Positions 10,797 to 20,339 of a DNA stretch of 64,000 nt are shown in pieces. The DNA is from Hyparrhenia diplandra (taxonomy: Eukaryota; Streptophyta; Magnoliopsida; Poales; Poaceae), in NCBI GenBank assembly GCA_015847255.1, contig JADLZK010007663.1:124001-188000 (forward strand), written 5' to 3'. Each line of letters starts with the position of its first letter. The first letter of the stretch is position 1. The notes below the pieces were generated by a model. The model was not told where the DNA came from. It saw nothing but the letters and a program-made list of their open reading frames with translations, and did no database searches. The translations under genes and the position numbers were made by a program.

Positions 10797-11400
10797 AAAA
10801 TCCTTTTAGGAATGCAATTATTTCTCGATCTCCAATCTTCGCTTTCAATGATGTGGATGTACTTTGGTTCTTCAATTTTTGCTTTTTTATCGAAGATTTC
10901 GACAATACTTGATAAAACACATCTGGTGGCAACTTTATTTTTTTGAGCTGCTGCCTTCGCTATTTCATCTACTTCTTCGTTGTTTGTTCTTGAAATGCTT
11001 CGCACCGTGAATCCTTCGAAGTGTTTTTCTTGATCCCTCACACTTTGCGGTACTTTGCCAGCTCCGGATCTTTTGCCTTGTAATTTTTCTCAACATGGCC
11101 TGCTACGATTTGAGAATCTGTTTTTTATCAAGATTTTACGTACACCCATGGCTCTTGCCTTGCGAAGCCCCCAAAGAATATCGCTTCATATTCGCGATGT
11201 TGTTGGTGCATCGAAATTCAAGTCTTGCCGCATATTTCATCTTGACACCGGATGGTGAAGTGATTATTGCTGCTACGCCAGCCCCTGCGGAGTGCCATGC
11301 TCCATCGCAATTCATTGTCCATTCTTGACGGGACAAAGTCCATTCTTGATGATTCTTTTGCTCTTCGCAACTTGTTGCCGGTGTCCAATCTGAAATGAAA
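10793..11400 (-). pseudogene. RNase H domain of the Tat element
   Basis: One frame (11136-11336) gives WTMNCDGAWHSAGAGVAAI, the first catalytic-Asp segment of the plant-type RNase H found in Tat elements, and ends in an ALRFKCTNN-like piece (ARLEFRCTNNIAN). A second frame (10793-11041) gives RSISRTNNEEVDEIAKAA, the C-terminal segment of the N-x-x-A-D-x-L-A-K type with the usual Asp/Ala order altered. At least one frameshift separates the two, so this is a pseudogene. It joins directly to the integrase zinc finger downstream. Confidence 0.72.
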
Positions 11401-11567
11401 TCGCCAACACTTGTGACTTTATTGTTGTTCTCTTCTCAAATTCGATGAAATATTGTGAGATTTCAGATGCCCATTTTCCAAGTCTTCCGAAGATTTACAA
11501 CTTTGAAGTACATCTTTGAGTGGTTGATTTGTTGGGATTCTCACTTTGTGTGCCAAGAAGTAATGCT

Positions 11568-12640
11568 TTAACTTTCTTGTTGCCATGAGTCTTGCATATG
11601 ATATTTTCTCAATTTCTCGAGTAGAACATTTTTAAACCGTAAAGGGCTTCGGAGACAAAGTATATTGGCTCTTGCTTCTTCGCGTGGTCTTTCTCTCTTT
11701 CTTGCACTAGTATCGCACTTTATCGCTTTCTCTGATCTTTGAAAATATATAAAAGTAGTTCTTGATCGACATTTGGTGTTGTTAATGTTGAAGGACTTGA
11801 AAGATACTTCTTTATTTCCTCGAAAGCTTTTTTGTTGTTCTTCTCCCCATGTAAAGTTTGTCTTCGCCCCTTTGAGTGCTTGAAAAATTGGGAAGCTTTT
11901 TTTTCTCGCTGATTTTGATATGAACCGGTTCGGTGAAGCCAATCTTCTTGTCAATTTTGGATATCCTTGATATTCTTTGGAACTATCCGCATGATTGCTT
12001 TTATTTTTTTCTGGATTTGGGTCAATGCCTTTCATTTGAAACTATGCATCCGAGGATTTTGCCTTTCTGCACTCCGAAGGTGCACTTTTCAGATTGAGTT
12101 TGAGGTTTGACTTTCTCAAGTTCTCAAATGTTTGCTTCAAGTCTTTCAAATGGTCTTCGCGTTTCTTGCTTTTTACTATTATGTCATCAACATATGCCAG
12201 CAAGTTGTCTCCAATTTGGTCTTTAAGTGCTACCGAAGTCATTCTGATGAAACTTGAACCTGCATTGCGAAGCCCTTCTCGCCATTCTTTGGAAGCAGTA
12301 AGTTCCAAATGGTGTGATGAAACTTGTCTTTTCTTCGTCTTCTTTCTTCATGTAAATTTGATGATATCCCGAGAAGCAATCGAGGAAGCTTAGCATTTCA
12401 CTCCCGGCGCTTGGTCGACCAATGTGTCGATTCTTGGTAAGGGAAAGTTGTCTTTGGGGCAAGCTTTGTTGAGATCCGTGAAATCTATGCACATTCTCCA
12501 TTTTCCATTGCTTTTCTTTACCATCACGATGTTTGCCAACCAAGTTGTAAATTGACTTCCCTTTATAACTTTTTGCATCTAGTAGTCTTTGGACTTCAGC
12601 CTTCGCGGCCATTGTTCGTCTTCGAAGATCTTTCATAATT
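11568..12640 (-). pseudogene. reverse transcriptase domain of the Tat element
   Basis: Minus-strand frames give IVMVKKSNGKWRMCIDFTDL and KACPKDNFPLPRID (about 12420-12540), LDCFSGYHQIYMKKEDEEKT (about 12330-12400), and LLAYVDDIIVKSKKREDHLK (about 12150-12215) with the YVDD active site. The thumb/connection region follows at 11568-12035 (LTWGEEQQKSF-like piece with FTWGEEQQ). All key palm motifs survive but lie in at least three frames. The Tat-type wording (KACPKDNFPLPRIDTLVD) supports the lineage. The ragged frames indicate an old insertion. Confidence 0.8.
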
Positions 12641-12937
12641 TTTGTTTCTTCGGTTTGATATTTGGGTCGATGTTCGGGCGGTGTTCAATAATGTCTCTCG
12701 CTGACCCCTTCTAGATCTTTTTGCGACCATGCGAAGACGTCTTGGTTGCTTCTTAGGAAACTTATAAGTTGTTCTTCTTCTTCTTTTGCTAGATTGGCGC
12801 CTATGATGACTTTATTGTGCATTTACCATTGGATCTAGCAAGACTTCCTTAGTTTCTCGCTTTGTGACATGTCTTCGCTTTCTTTTTGAGACTTCACGCT
12901 TTTTGTGTTTCGTCTTCGTCTTCGATTTCTTCAATGG

Positions 12938-13525
12938 CTAAGACATTCCTTTGAGCTGGAGTTGCATCTTTCTCAATGTTTCTTGCTTCGTTTGATTTCC
13001 ATGAATTGATATTGGCCCATTGATTGCTGGAATTTTCATGCATAGGTAAGAATAGTTGATCACGGCTTCGAAGATATTTAGACTTCCTCTTCCAAAGATT
13101 GCATTGTACTGGCTATGCATTTCAACAACATCAAATGCCACTTGTTCTGTTCTTGCATTATTTTGTGTCTTGAATGATACTGGTAATACAATTCTCCCAA
13201 TTGAATTTATCCTTTTGCCACCAAAGCCAACTAATGGATATTCTGCTCTTCCCAAGTTTTGCCTTTTGATTCCCATTGCATCTAATGTTGATGCGAAGAG
13301 TATATCAGCGGAGCTTCCTCCATCTACTAGGATTTTGGTGACATCCCATCCATCAATATTTGCTTCTATTACCATGGCATCCATGTGTGGGTAATCTTTA
13401 AGCTTCATGTCTTGTTCTGTGAAAATGATTGGTTGATGTGACCATCTTGTCTTCTTATAAGGTCCTTCCATTGTTATTGCATTGACTCTTCGGAAGTAGT
13501 TTCTTCTTTTCGTTATTTGTTGCAT
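12938..13525 (-). pseudogene. aspartic protease domain of the Tat element
   Basis: This is the longest undisturbed frame in the element (195 residues). It contains KILVDGGSSADILFASTLDA, where D-G-G-S takes the place of the D-T/S-G active site as is usual in Tat retropepsins. It continues with LVGFGGKRINSIGRIVLPVS and a Y-N-A-I-F-G-R segment matching Y-N-x-I-L-G-R. Upstream residues (ITFTEQD-like IIFTEQDMKLKDYPHMDAMV) match the conserved stretch before the protease. The frame has no start of its own and was part of a polyprotein, so it is marked as a pseudogene. Confidence 0.78.
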
Positions 13526-13975
13526 GTTCTATGTCGTTACCTCCGCAAATTGTCATTATTCTCGCCTCTCCGCTTCTTCGTTGAAACAATTTGGTGAGCC
13601 ATTGTTTTGCATACTTAGAGTGTTATTTGCCACCGAAGCTTCGGGTTGTAAAGTTTGTGCCTGTCCCCATTGTGGCGGAGCTATTGCTAGTGGTTGACAA
13701 ATGTATATTGGAGGTGGTCCCGGTAACACTTGCCGATGATAGTTTGGATCGAAGTATGCCCGATTATGCTAAGTGCTTGTTTGAGACAAAAAGTTTATTG
13801 ATCTTTGATTTTTCTGCGATTTGCTCTCTTGTTGCGGTTGTTCTATGCTTTTCTTTACCATTGGGCACATCTTCGATGTGTGACCAGCCCTTTGCCATGA
13901 ATGATGCAATACATTTCTTCCGGGTTTTAAAATTCTTCTTTCCCCAAATCTTTGATTGAAACCTCCTCTCGGCTA

Positions 13976-14731
13976 TTATTGAAGTTTCTCGCCATTTGTA
14001 CGGCTTTTGGCGATTATTTTGTGCTGAATGTTGCCTTCGCTATGCTCGTTGTTGATTTGGTTTATGCGAAGTGGTGGTCGACATCGATGGTAATATGGTC
14101 TTCGCTCAAAATTTTGTGGCTTGAATTGATTGTTTGACTTCGCTTGATTTTCTTCGTGCATTCTCCTCTTCAGCTTTTTTTTTCCCGAAATCATCGTCCC
14201 GATCTTGCATATTTTTGGATTTCTTCATATATAACGAGCAACGGTTGTTGGTCTTTCCCTCTTTAGATGCGAAGACAATTGTCCAACTCCGAGGCCTCGA
14301 TTGACAAAGAATGATGACGACTTCGCCCGATACTTCTAGAATTTGGGTCTTCATTTGGATAAATCCCTTGTAGTATTGGATTATTGGCTCCTTTGGATAT
14401 TGCTTGATATCAAACAGATCATCGCTTGTTAGTCCTGTGTGTTGGAACCCTTGGAAATCAACGAGTAGAGTTGTTTCGAGTTGTTCCCAACTTTTGAGGG
14501 ATCTTGGCTTGAGCGAAGCATACCACTTTTTTGAGCTGGTCCTTTCATCGCCATGATGAGTGCCTTTGCTAGTGTTTTATCATCTCCCCACTGATTCAAT
14601 TTTGCTTCGAAGCTCATCAAGAATTGTCTTGGATCCGTCAAGCCTTCATAAGTTGGTATGACGTTGAATTTGAACCCTTTTGGCCATTTCGCCATTTGCG
14701 TGTCTACTGATAATGGAGATTTACGGATCAA
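13976..14731 (-). pseudogene. gag capsid and nucleocapsid region of the Tat element
   Basis: The frame 14429-14731 reads PLSVDTQMAKWPKGFKFNVI followed by PTYEGLTDPRQFLMSFEAKL and LAKALIMAMKGPAQ. This is the conserved Retrotrans_gag segment of Tat elements. Downstream frames (14106-14354, 13976-14194) are basic and broken, where the C-terminal gag would be. I do not see an intact CCHC zinc knuckle. The N-terminal part continues from the coiled-coil frame at 14721-15140 across a frame change at about 14725. Confidence 0.72.
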
Positions 14732-15140
14732 TTGTGACTATTGCTTTTTCATTGCTTTGGTTTGTCTTGGCTTCGCCTGTTATTATGACTTCGTGGTCTT
14801 GATTATTAAGTTCTTCACTCAATTTCTTCAGCTCTGCTTCGGCTTCTTCAATTCTTTGCTTCAAAGTCTTTTCTCTTGTTCTGGCTCTGCAAGCCTCAAG
14901 TTCTTTTTGTTTTTTGATCAATTCTTCTTCTAGTTCTTGTAACTTCCTTGCTTCTTCGCTTTGATCTTCGTTTGGAATGACTTCTTTGGAGATAGTATCT
15001 CCGCTTGCTCTTGGTGCTTCATTCTCTGTTGTTGTTGTTGCTTCTTTAGTGATAGTTGCTGACTTGTTCTTGGGAGGTCTTCCCATGATTTCTTGATGGC
15101 CATAGGGTAGATCGTTGCTCACACAAACGGTGGGCGCCAA
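14721..15140 (-). pseudogene. N-terminal coiled-coil part of Tat gag
   Basis: A 139-residue frame begins close to the primer site. It has a low-complexity Thr/Glu segment and then a strongly charged heptad-like region (ELEEELIKKQKELEACRAR, EEAEAELKKLSEELNNQ), predicted as a coiled coil. Grass Tat elements commonly have such an N-terminal extension ahead of capsid. The C-terminus runs into the capsid frame after one shift. The true start is uncertain because the polyprotein start may lie at the inner Met (MGRPPKNKS). Confidence 0.62.
15124..15140 (-). other. primer binding site of the Tat element
   Basis: The minus strand reads TTGGCGCCCACCGTTTG two bases inside the LTR end ACCCAACA (15143). 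This TTGGCGCCCACCG motif is the usual primer site of grass Tat/RIRE2-like elements. Confidence 0.7.
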
Positions 15141-15142
15141 GA

Positions 15143-15555
15143 TGTTGGGTGATTGCTCAACTCAACATGTTATTGATGATGATATGGTTTACAAAGTGGC
15201 CATTCAACATGGCGATTACAAAGGATGTCAGGGGGTATTTATAGGCCCCCCCGACTTCGTAATTGTACAAAAATACTAGGGATCCTGAAATGAACTTCTA
15301 TAATATCTTGTCTCCAACGAAGATGCACTCCTCATCTTCGCGCTTCGTTTAGCTTGATCTTTTTATCTTCACAATGCTTTTCGTTCTTTTCGAAGATGAT
15401 GTTTTGGCTTCGCAAATAAGTCGTCGCGGGCCATCTTCGCTTGGATTCATGACTTTTAGTCTTCAACCAAGTTCTTCTTCCGCGAAGTCAAAGTTCCTGC
15501 GAAGCTATCTTTGAGGTAGAACTTGGCTCCTGTCATGATTCAACCTGAAGTCTTC
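15143..15555 (-). repeat. 5' LTR of the Tat element
   Basis: The inner end (ACCCAACA on the minus strand) is fixed by the primer site. The outer end is inferred at 15555, where the minus strand would start TGAAGACTTCAGG. No second LTR is available for comparison, so the outer end may be off by tens of bases. Confidence 0.55.
15235..15243 (-). promoter_or_regulatory. TATA box of the Tat LTR
   Basis: TATAAATAC on the minus strand lies about 90 bases before the LTR's inner end. This leaves a short R-U5, as in other small Tat LTRs. Confidence 0.5.
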
Positions 15556-16289
15556 AAAGTTTGGGACGAAAGTTTAAACAGAAATCAAAGTTAGATCCCA
15601 ACAAAGTGGGACACACAAAAACTCATGGAAAAAAAAGAGATTGGCGCCTGACCTTCCCAAACTTAGCCACCAAAAAACAAATAAAAAAATCAAAACTTCC
15701 CAAATTTGAAAGTGGCGCCATTTTTACCTCCCGAAATTTTTTTTTTAGCAAAGCGCCCCATGAGGCCGACGTTTTAGCTTACGCTTATAATGACACTCTT
15801 CGTATTCCTCCCTAATCCCCTCGCAAAACCAATCTAGAATTCGTTAGCTAGGGTTCTAGCACCGCCGCCCACCACCAAAGCATCCTCCTTCCACCACTTC
15901 GCCGACGGGATGCCCTCGCCGAGCGAGGCGGCAAGGAGGACCCAATCGGGGGACGATAACGCCGCACACACCCGCATCGCCGTCGGTCATGATAAGAGCG
16001 ATGCCTAGGGCGTCGGCATCGCTCTTTTGGGTCACCTTCGTCCCAAATAGCATCACGCAGGGTCGGGCGCCAAGATGCGGCGACGGCGACCAAGATCCAC
16101 TGTAAACTTTTTCGACCTACGCCTCGAAGAAGAGACCGACAACAGTACACGCTATTATGTTACCAGGTCGGATGATTCTCTACTAGTGCTACATTTTTCT
16201 TTTTTGATGAAATCTGCTAGTTCTACGTATACCCTATATTACATGCTTTTGTGCTCGCGTTTTTTAATTAAAATGTCATCGCCGTATAT
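15556..16289 (+). other. region upstream of the transposase-related gene; no clear gene
   Basis: There is an AT-rich part with three GGCGCC/GCGCCCC words, then a GC-rich stretch (15850-16080) containing CTAGGGTT. Frames on both strands are compositional. It may hold the 5' region or first exon of the following transposase-like gene, since a plausible acceptor (TATATGCAG) stands at 16281-16292. I find no CACTA-type terminal repeat here. Confidence 0.35.
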
Positions 16290-16718
16290 GCAGAACGGGA
16301 GAAATTTGGACAGCATATGTCGTTTGCTTGGGGAGTGAGGAGGGACAAGATGTAGTTAAGGGATTTAGAGTTGAGAAGAGTCTAATCACGCTTGATAACT
16401 TAACAATATTGAAATCAAAACTGGGGTATGGGTCTAGGGACTACATGTACTTCAAGAAGAGAAGTGTTGATGATCCTGGGGCAGCAACACTATGTGAAAT
16501 CGAATACGATGTTGATGCATTAGACATGGTAGATAATAACCAGGATGAGAGGGTTATTACTATAGTTTTGTATAAGAATCCAGCAGCAGATGCATGTATT
16601 GCCATTAAAAAAACTAGAGGTTCCTCTGATAGTGATGAAGACGAAGAGATGCCAGATTTTGAATTGGATGCATACAAACGATGGCTAGATATTATGCATA
16701 CAAGGGAGCAAGCCATGG
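16290..16718 (+). pseudogene. exon with a PB1-like domain of a CACTA/MULE-type transposon gene
   Basis: The exon is preceded by an acceptor-like ATATGCAG and ends at a GT donor inside ATGGGTGAGT. The open frame encodes about 130 residues, with KSLITLDNLTILKSKLGYGS and RDYMYFKKR, then CEIEYDVDALDMVDNNQDER and VITIVLYKNP. This resembles the PB1-like N-terminal domain common in grass transposon-encoded proteins (L-x-x-M-T-x-x-x-L-x-x-x-L-K-x-L-G-Y, then D-x-D-x-x-x-M, then I-D-I-Y-V-x-H/P). An acidic S-D-S-D-E-D-E-E patch follows. Immediately upstream of the domain the frame lacks an ATG. A host role cannot be excluded, but the context (transposase_24-like exons and terminal repeats downstream) suggests transposon origin. 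Confidence 0.5.
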
Positions 16719-16820
16719 GTGAGTTATGATAAATCCCTAGTATGTATATATAAAGTTGGATTTTGCAATGCACTCATGACTCTTATAATCGTTCTTTTTT
16801 GAGTTTTAAGATATATACAG

Positions 16821-17700
16821 GTGGTGGACACCATCAAGACATACACGTAATGGTCTGCGGGTTGAAGGAAAACTTGATTACATCAGTAATATCCCCCTAG
16901 TTGTCATACAAATTACCATTCTTTTGCGGACTTCAAATTATGCTAGCTCATCATTTGACAAAATTGTCTGAGATTCGTATAAGGATGTTAGCCCACCGAT
17001 AAATTCTAGTCAAGAGAGCAACCTAACACCACCGGACGGCACATTCTCATGCTCGGCGTTGGAGACCGGATCAAGGTAATAGTAATTTGTGTTCATTTTG
17101 AATTAGTTTTTGTGTTTTATTTATGTCGACCCTATATGCATTACGTTGTTTAATAACTATTATAACATTTTGTTTCAATGGAATAGGCTCGTAAAAATGG
17201 GAAGAAAAGAGGACGTGGTACCATGAAATGCTTGAAGGGTCTCTACAAGAGAATCAGGACGGGCAATCAAAACCCACCGATTCAGTTCTCCCCATACTTG
17301 GAAGGGCTGTAGGTGAGAACTCCCGTATTTTCACTTTTGAAATAGTATTTTCTACAAGGAAAAGGGCGCCACTCATTGGAGTGAGAACATGGAAAGATAT
17401 CCATCCCGAAGTAAAAGAGTCAATAGCATGTGATATATTGGTAAGTATCTTTGCTTGTGTATGAATTTTCATCATATATAATCTATAATGACAACCGACC
17501 TAGTTTATAATTATATAATAGGCTAGTTGGGAGCTTGAGGATAATTTGGATTCAAGGAGAATGATATGGGGCATAGCTAAAGAGCATTACACGGGATGGC
17601 GTTCCACTTTAAGTGCTACAGACCAAGTCATACAAGAGTAGCTACCACGAGAGAATGATGCGAGAAGGTTTAAGAATTAGATTATGTCGAATGGCACTAT
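16821..17700 (+). pseudogene. transposase_24 (Ptta/En-Spm)-like exons, broken
   Basis: Three GT-AG introns can be placed: 16719-16820, 17077-17187 (donor AAGGTAATAG, acceptor GGAATAG) and 17441-17522 (donor TTGGTAAGTAT, acceptor ATAATAG). Exon pieces read RKNGKKRGRGTMKCLKGLYK, then in another frame RAVGENSRIFTFEIVFSTRK and TWKDIHPEVKESIACDIL, then ASWELEDNLDSRRMIWGI. Plant Ptta/En-Spm proteins have the order R-G-R-G...K, G-x-N-x-x-x-F, P-x-x-x-x-x-W-K-x-V-x-x-E-x-K. A stop interrupts the middle exon (after FDKIV) and a frameshift lies near 17240. The gene is therefore dead. It probably belongs to the outer CACTA element ending near 27326. Confidence 0.5.
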
Positions 17701-18839
17701 CTCGTTGAAGTATTTTAGGACCGCAACATTCAAGGTCTGTTCCACATTGTTACTATTCTTAACAATAGCAATTTCAAAAAATGGCTCTTTTCGAGTCTTT
17801 AAGATTATTCTTCAAATCTATGCATTCTGTAGGAAACGAGTAGAAAGAACTCGCAAATCGGTCCCTTAAAAAGACCACACATTTACCATAGCTCTCCAAA
17901 GCGGGTACTATTCAATCAACTTTTTTTTTTTTGTTCCTAACTACAAATGTCTGCTTTTGATATGCTTGACATTTTTTCAACTATTTTTGGTCCACATAGA
18001 GTTCATTTGTAGCAATTCCTAGACATATTCGTAACATGGAGAAATTATCTATCGATTTATTTTAAAAAAAAAAAAAAAAAACCCGCTTTTATTTATTGTT
18101 CATAATACATTGTATTACTTTTTAAGGGGTGATCTTAATCTTATTTTGGTAAATGACTTTCTCTGTCCCTTAGGTTACGTGGTCTAACTGTCTATATCGT
18201 TTCATAGATTCTTACTACCCGCCTGTGAATGTTTTCATTTTGAGCCGCCAAAGTGTTTATAGTTGAGTTCATTATATGTCGTCATTTCGATAATTTTATG
18301 ATGAGCAATGAAACTTTGGTTAGCCATTTGCTGTTTGCCCCTTTTGATAATTTTAGTTTACTCGATGCTAAAACAAATGTCATTCATTCTATCCCGGGGA
18401 AAGATTGACAATTCAAATGGAGCGAACAAGATGGATCGTCATGATGGGATTTGTCGATCAAGTGATGGGAGTGCCGATCGTTTCCTCATCAAACTATGAT
18501 TTATTGCGTATCGTGTGTCGATGTAGTGGTTCGTTCAAGCAATGCAAAGTGTGTTGGAAACTTGTTCGTTTTTAAGTACTATACCTATCAAGTTGATGTA
18601 GTACATGGTTTGTTCAAACAATGTAGTACGTGTGATGGAATTTTATACCGAATGGTTAAATCGGTGTATATAAGTATGATATGTATATATTATTGCATAA
18701 ATATTATTGATCCCGAAATATATGAGCGTGGTAGAATAGACATGTGGCAATAGCTACAAAATTATGGTAGCAACAACATTCGTGGGAAAAGATATTTTAT
18801 CCTATCGCAACCCATTTTTTTTCGATGTCATAAAGGTCG
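17701..18839 (+). other. AT-rich stretch after the transposase-like exons; no gene seen
   Basis: It contains poly-T and poly-A runs (17919-17931, 18062-18081). At 18370-18750 there are short frames without recognisable domains. It may be the 3' end of the transposase gene plus spacer. Confidence 0.4.
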
Positions 18840-18949
18840 AAGCAATAGAGGTGGCAACATGTAACAACCATTCAAACTGTGTGGTTTAGGTAGTAATATA
18901 ATGGCCAACCTATAACAACCAATCCTAGTTGGTGGCAATTGTGGTGGTT

Positions 18950-19490
18950 ATTTTTATAGCACCCACAAAACCTTTGGTGGCAATATTAGTAAACAACTAT
19001 AGCATCTAAATACAATTCGTAGTAATAAATGGGAACACATATAGCACCCAAGCAAACTTTGGTGGCAATATCGGTCAACAAGTATAGCATCCAAACACAA
19101 TTGTAGTAATAAATGGGAACACATATAGCACCCAAAAAAACTTTTGGTGGCAATATTGGTCATCAAGTATAGCATCCAAATAAGTTTTTCGTAGTAATAA
19201 ACAGAACACATATAGCACCCAAAAAACCTTTGGTGGCAATATTGGTCATCAAGTATAGCATCCAAATTAATTTCGTAGCAATAGAAAGGAACACATATAG
19301 CACCCAAAAACCTTTGGTGGCAATATTGGTCATCAAGTATAGCATCCAAATTAATTTCGTAGCAATAGAAAGGAACACATATAGCACCCAACAACCTTTG
19401 GTGGCAATATGGATCATCAAGTATAGCATCCAAACACGTCAGTAGTAATAGAGGGGATCATCTATAGCACCAAATGCAAGTTTGTGGTAA
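18950..19490 (+). repeat. tandem repeat, period about 84 bp, about seven diverged copies
   Basis: The word TATAGCACC recurs at about 18956, 19040, 19125, 19210, 19296, 19380 and 19463. Each copy also has ...TTTGGTGGCAATAT and AAGTATAGCATCCAAA. The copies vary by a few bases. The array ends at the inner CACTA insertion (19508). The flanking sequence resumes at 26981 with related words (GTAGCAA, TTGCAAC). Such arrays are usual in the subterminal regions of CACTA elements. Confidence 0.88.
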
Positions 19491-19507
19491 AAAACGTGTA
19501 GCAACCA

Positions 19508-19545
19508 CACTACTACTGATTCGCTCATCACTACCGCCGGCATCA
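19508..19545 (+). repeat. left terminal inverted repeat of the CACTA element
   Basis: It begins CACTACTACTGATTCG and pairs with the right end at 26940-26977. It is directly preceded by the CCA duplication. Confidence 0.82.
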
Positions 19546-19975
19546 CCGCGAATTTAATCCACCGGCAAAGTGTTGATCCTCGCCCCGGCAGTTGATGAAC
19601 CGTTCAGCGCTGGAAACTCGTAAACTCCACGGATTTGACCAATTCCGGGCAAGGTGAAGACTTAGATCACCACCGGTTGAATCGTTCCCGGCAAAGGGTC
19701 TTGATGGACACATGTATCACTCGCGCGGGTTTGAATTAGAACCCAAAGCGATTTGAAGATTGACACAACCGGGTTGAATTAGAACCGATAGCGATTTGGG
19801 AGGGGAAGCAAATTAAAGGAACCGATAGTTCGCGGGGTTGAATGAAGAAGGAACAGTAAAAACAAACGATAGAAACAGAGAACGGAGATGAATTAAAAAC
19901 GACTTGAGAGTCATTATATATTTCTAGATAATATATTTACAAAACGAAAAATAAAAAGAAAGCGGGTCGCCATCG

Positions 19976-20335
19976 CCTATCCGCCGCCCGCCGCCGCCGC
20001 CATCACCTCCCCGCCGCCGGCCGCCAGGCCTCGCTGCCGCCGGCCCGCCTGGGTCCTCACCGCCCGCCGCTGCCCTCGCCGCCGGCCGCGTTCCCGCCGC
20101 CGGCCGCATTCCCGCCGGGCGGCTGCCGGAGCCTCCGCGGACCTGGCCGGTATCCCCCAGCGAGGATGTCGGCCATGGCCTCGACCTTGAAGGCGTAGAA
20201 GTTCGCCTTCTCCACCAACGGCCAAGCCACCGTTGGCAGGCCGATTTCTTCGGCCAGCCGGTGAGCTTCCGGAGGGCGTTGTGGAGGCGCCCACGGTGAA
20301 GACAAGCTCCTCGTTGGTGTAGACGCCGCCATCTC
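19976..20335 (-). pseudogene. possible captured gene fragment inside the CACTA element
   Basis: On the minus strand a frame starting MAASTPTRSLSSPW (about 20332) continues through AEEIGLPTVAWPLVEKANFY and KVEAMADILAGGY before turning into a Gly/Ala/Arg-rich GC run. The middle part looks like real protein, while the beginning reads more naturally in another frame (GVYTNEELVFTVGAS). This suggests a frameshifted fragment of a host gene. I cannot name the family. The GC content is far above that of the surrounding element. Downstream (20000-20110) is a CCGCCG low-complexity run. Confidence 0.35.
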
Positions 20336-20339
20336 GCCG

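Larger units (their letters stand above)
9107..15555 (-). mobile_element. Tat-lineage Ty3/gypsy retrotransposon, decayed, 3' LTR outside the window
   Basis: Minus-strand order is LTR (15555-15143), primer site, coiled-coil/gag, protease, reverse transcriptase, RNase H, integrase, then a 3' non-coding region with 80-bp tandem repeats cut by the Athila LTR at 9106. The protein signatures (integrase ending in SHTWN.KDLRKYYP; RT with LAYVDDIIVKSKKREDHLKD; gag PTYEGLTDPRQFLMSFEAKL) are typical of the Tat/Retand group of grasses. Every domain is in several frames. Region 9280-9605 is the 3' untranslated part with no gene. The missing 3' LTR should lie left of base 1, beyond the nested elements. Confidence 0.82.

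Noticed and set aside
15848..16150. Arg-rich minus-strand ORF
   Set aside because: It is GC-rich text before the transposase-like gene with no motif and no supporting signals.
18954..19433. Minus-strand 159-residue repetitive protein
   Set aside because: It is a translation shadow of the 84-bp tandem repeat. The repeat period (84, divisible by 3) keeps the frame open by chance.
18950..19490. CRISPR array
   Set aside because: The repeats are diverged tandem units without unique spacers, in a plant transposon context.
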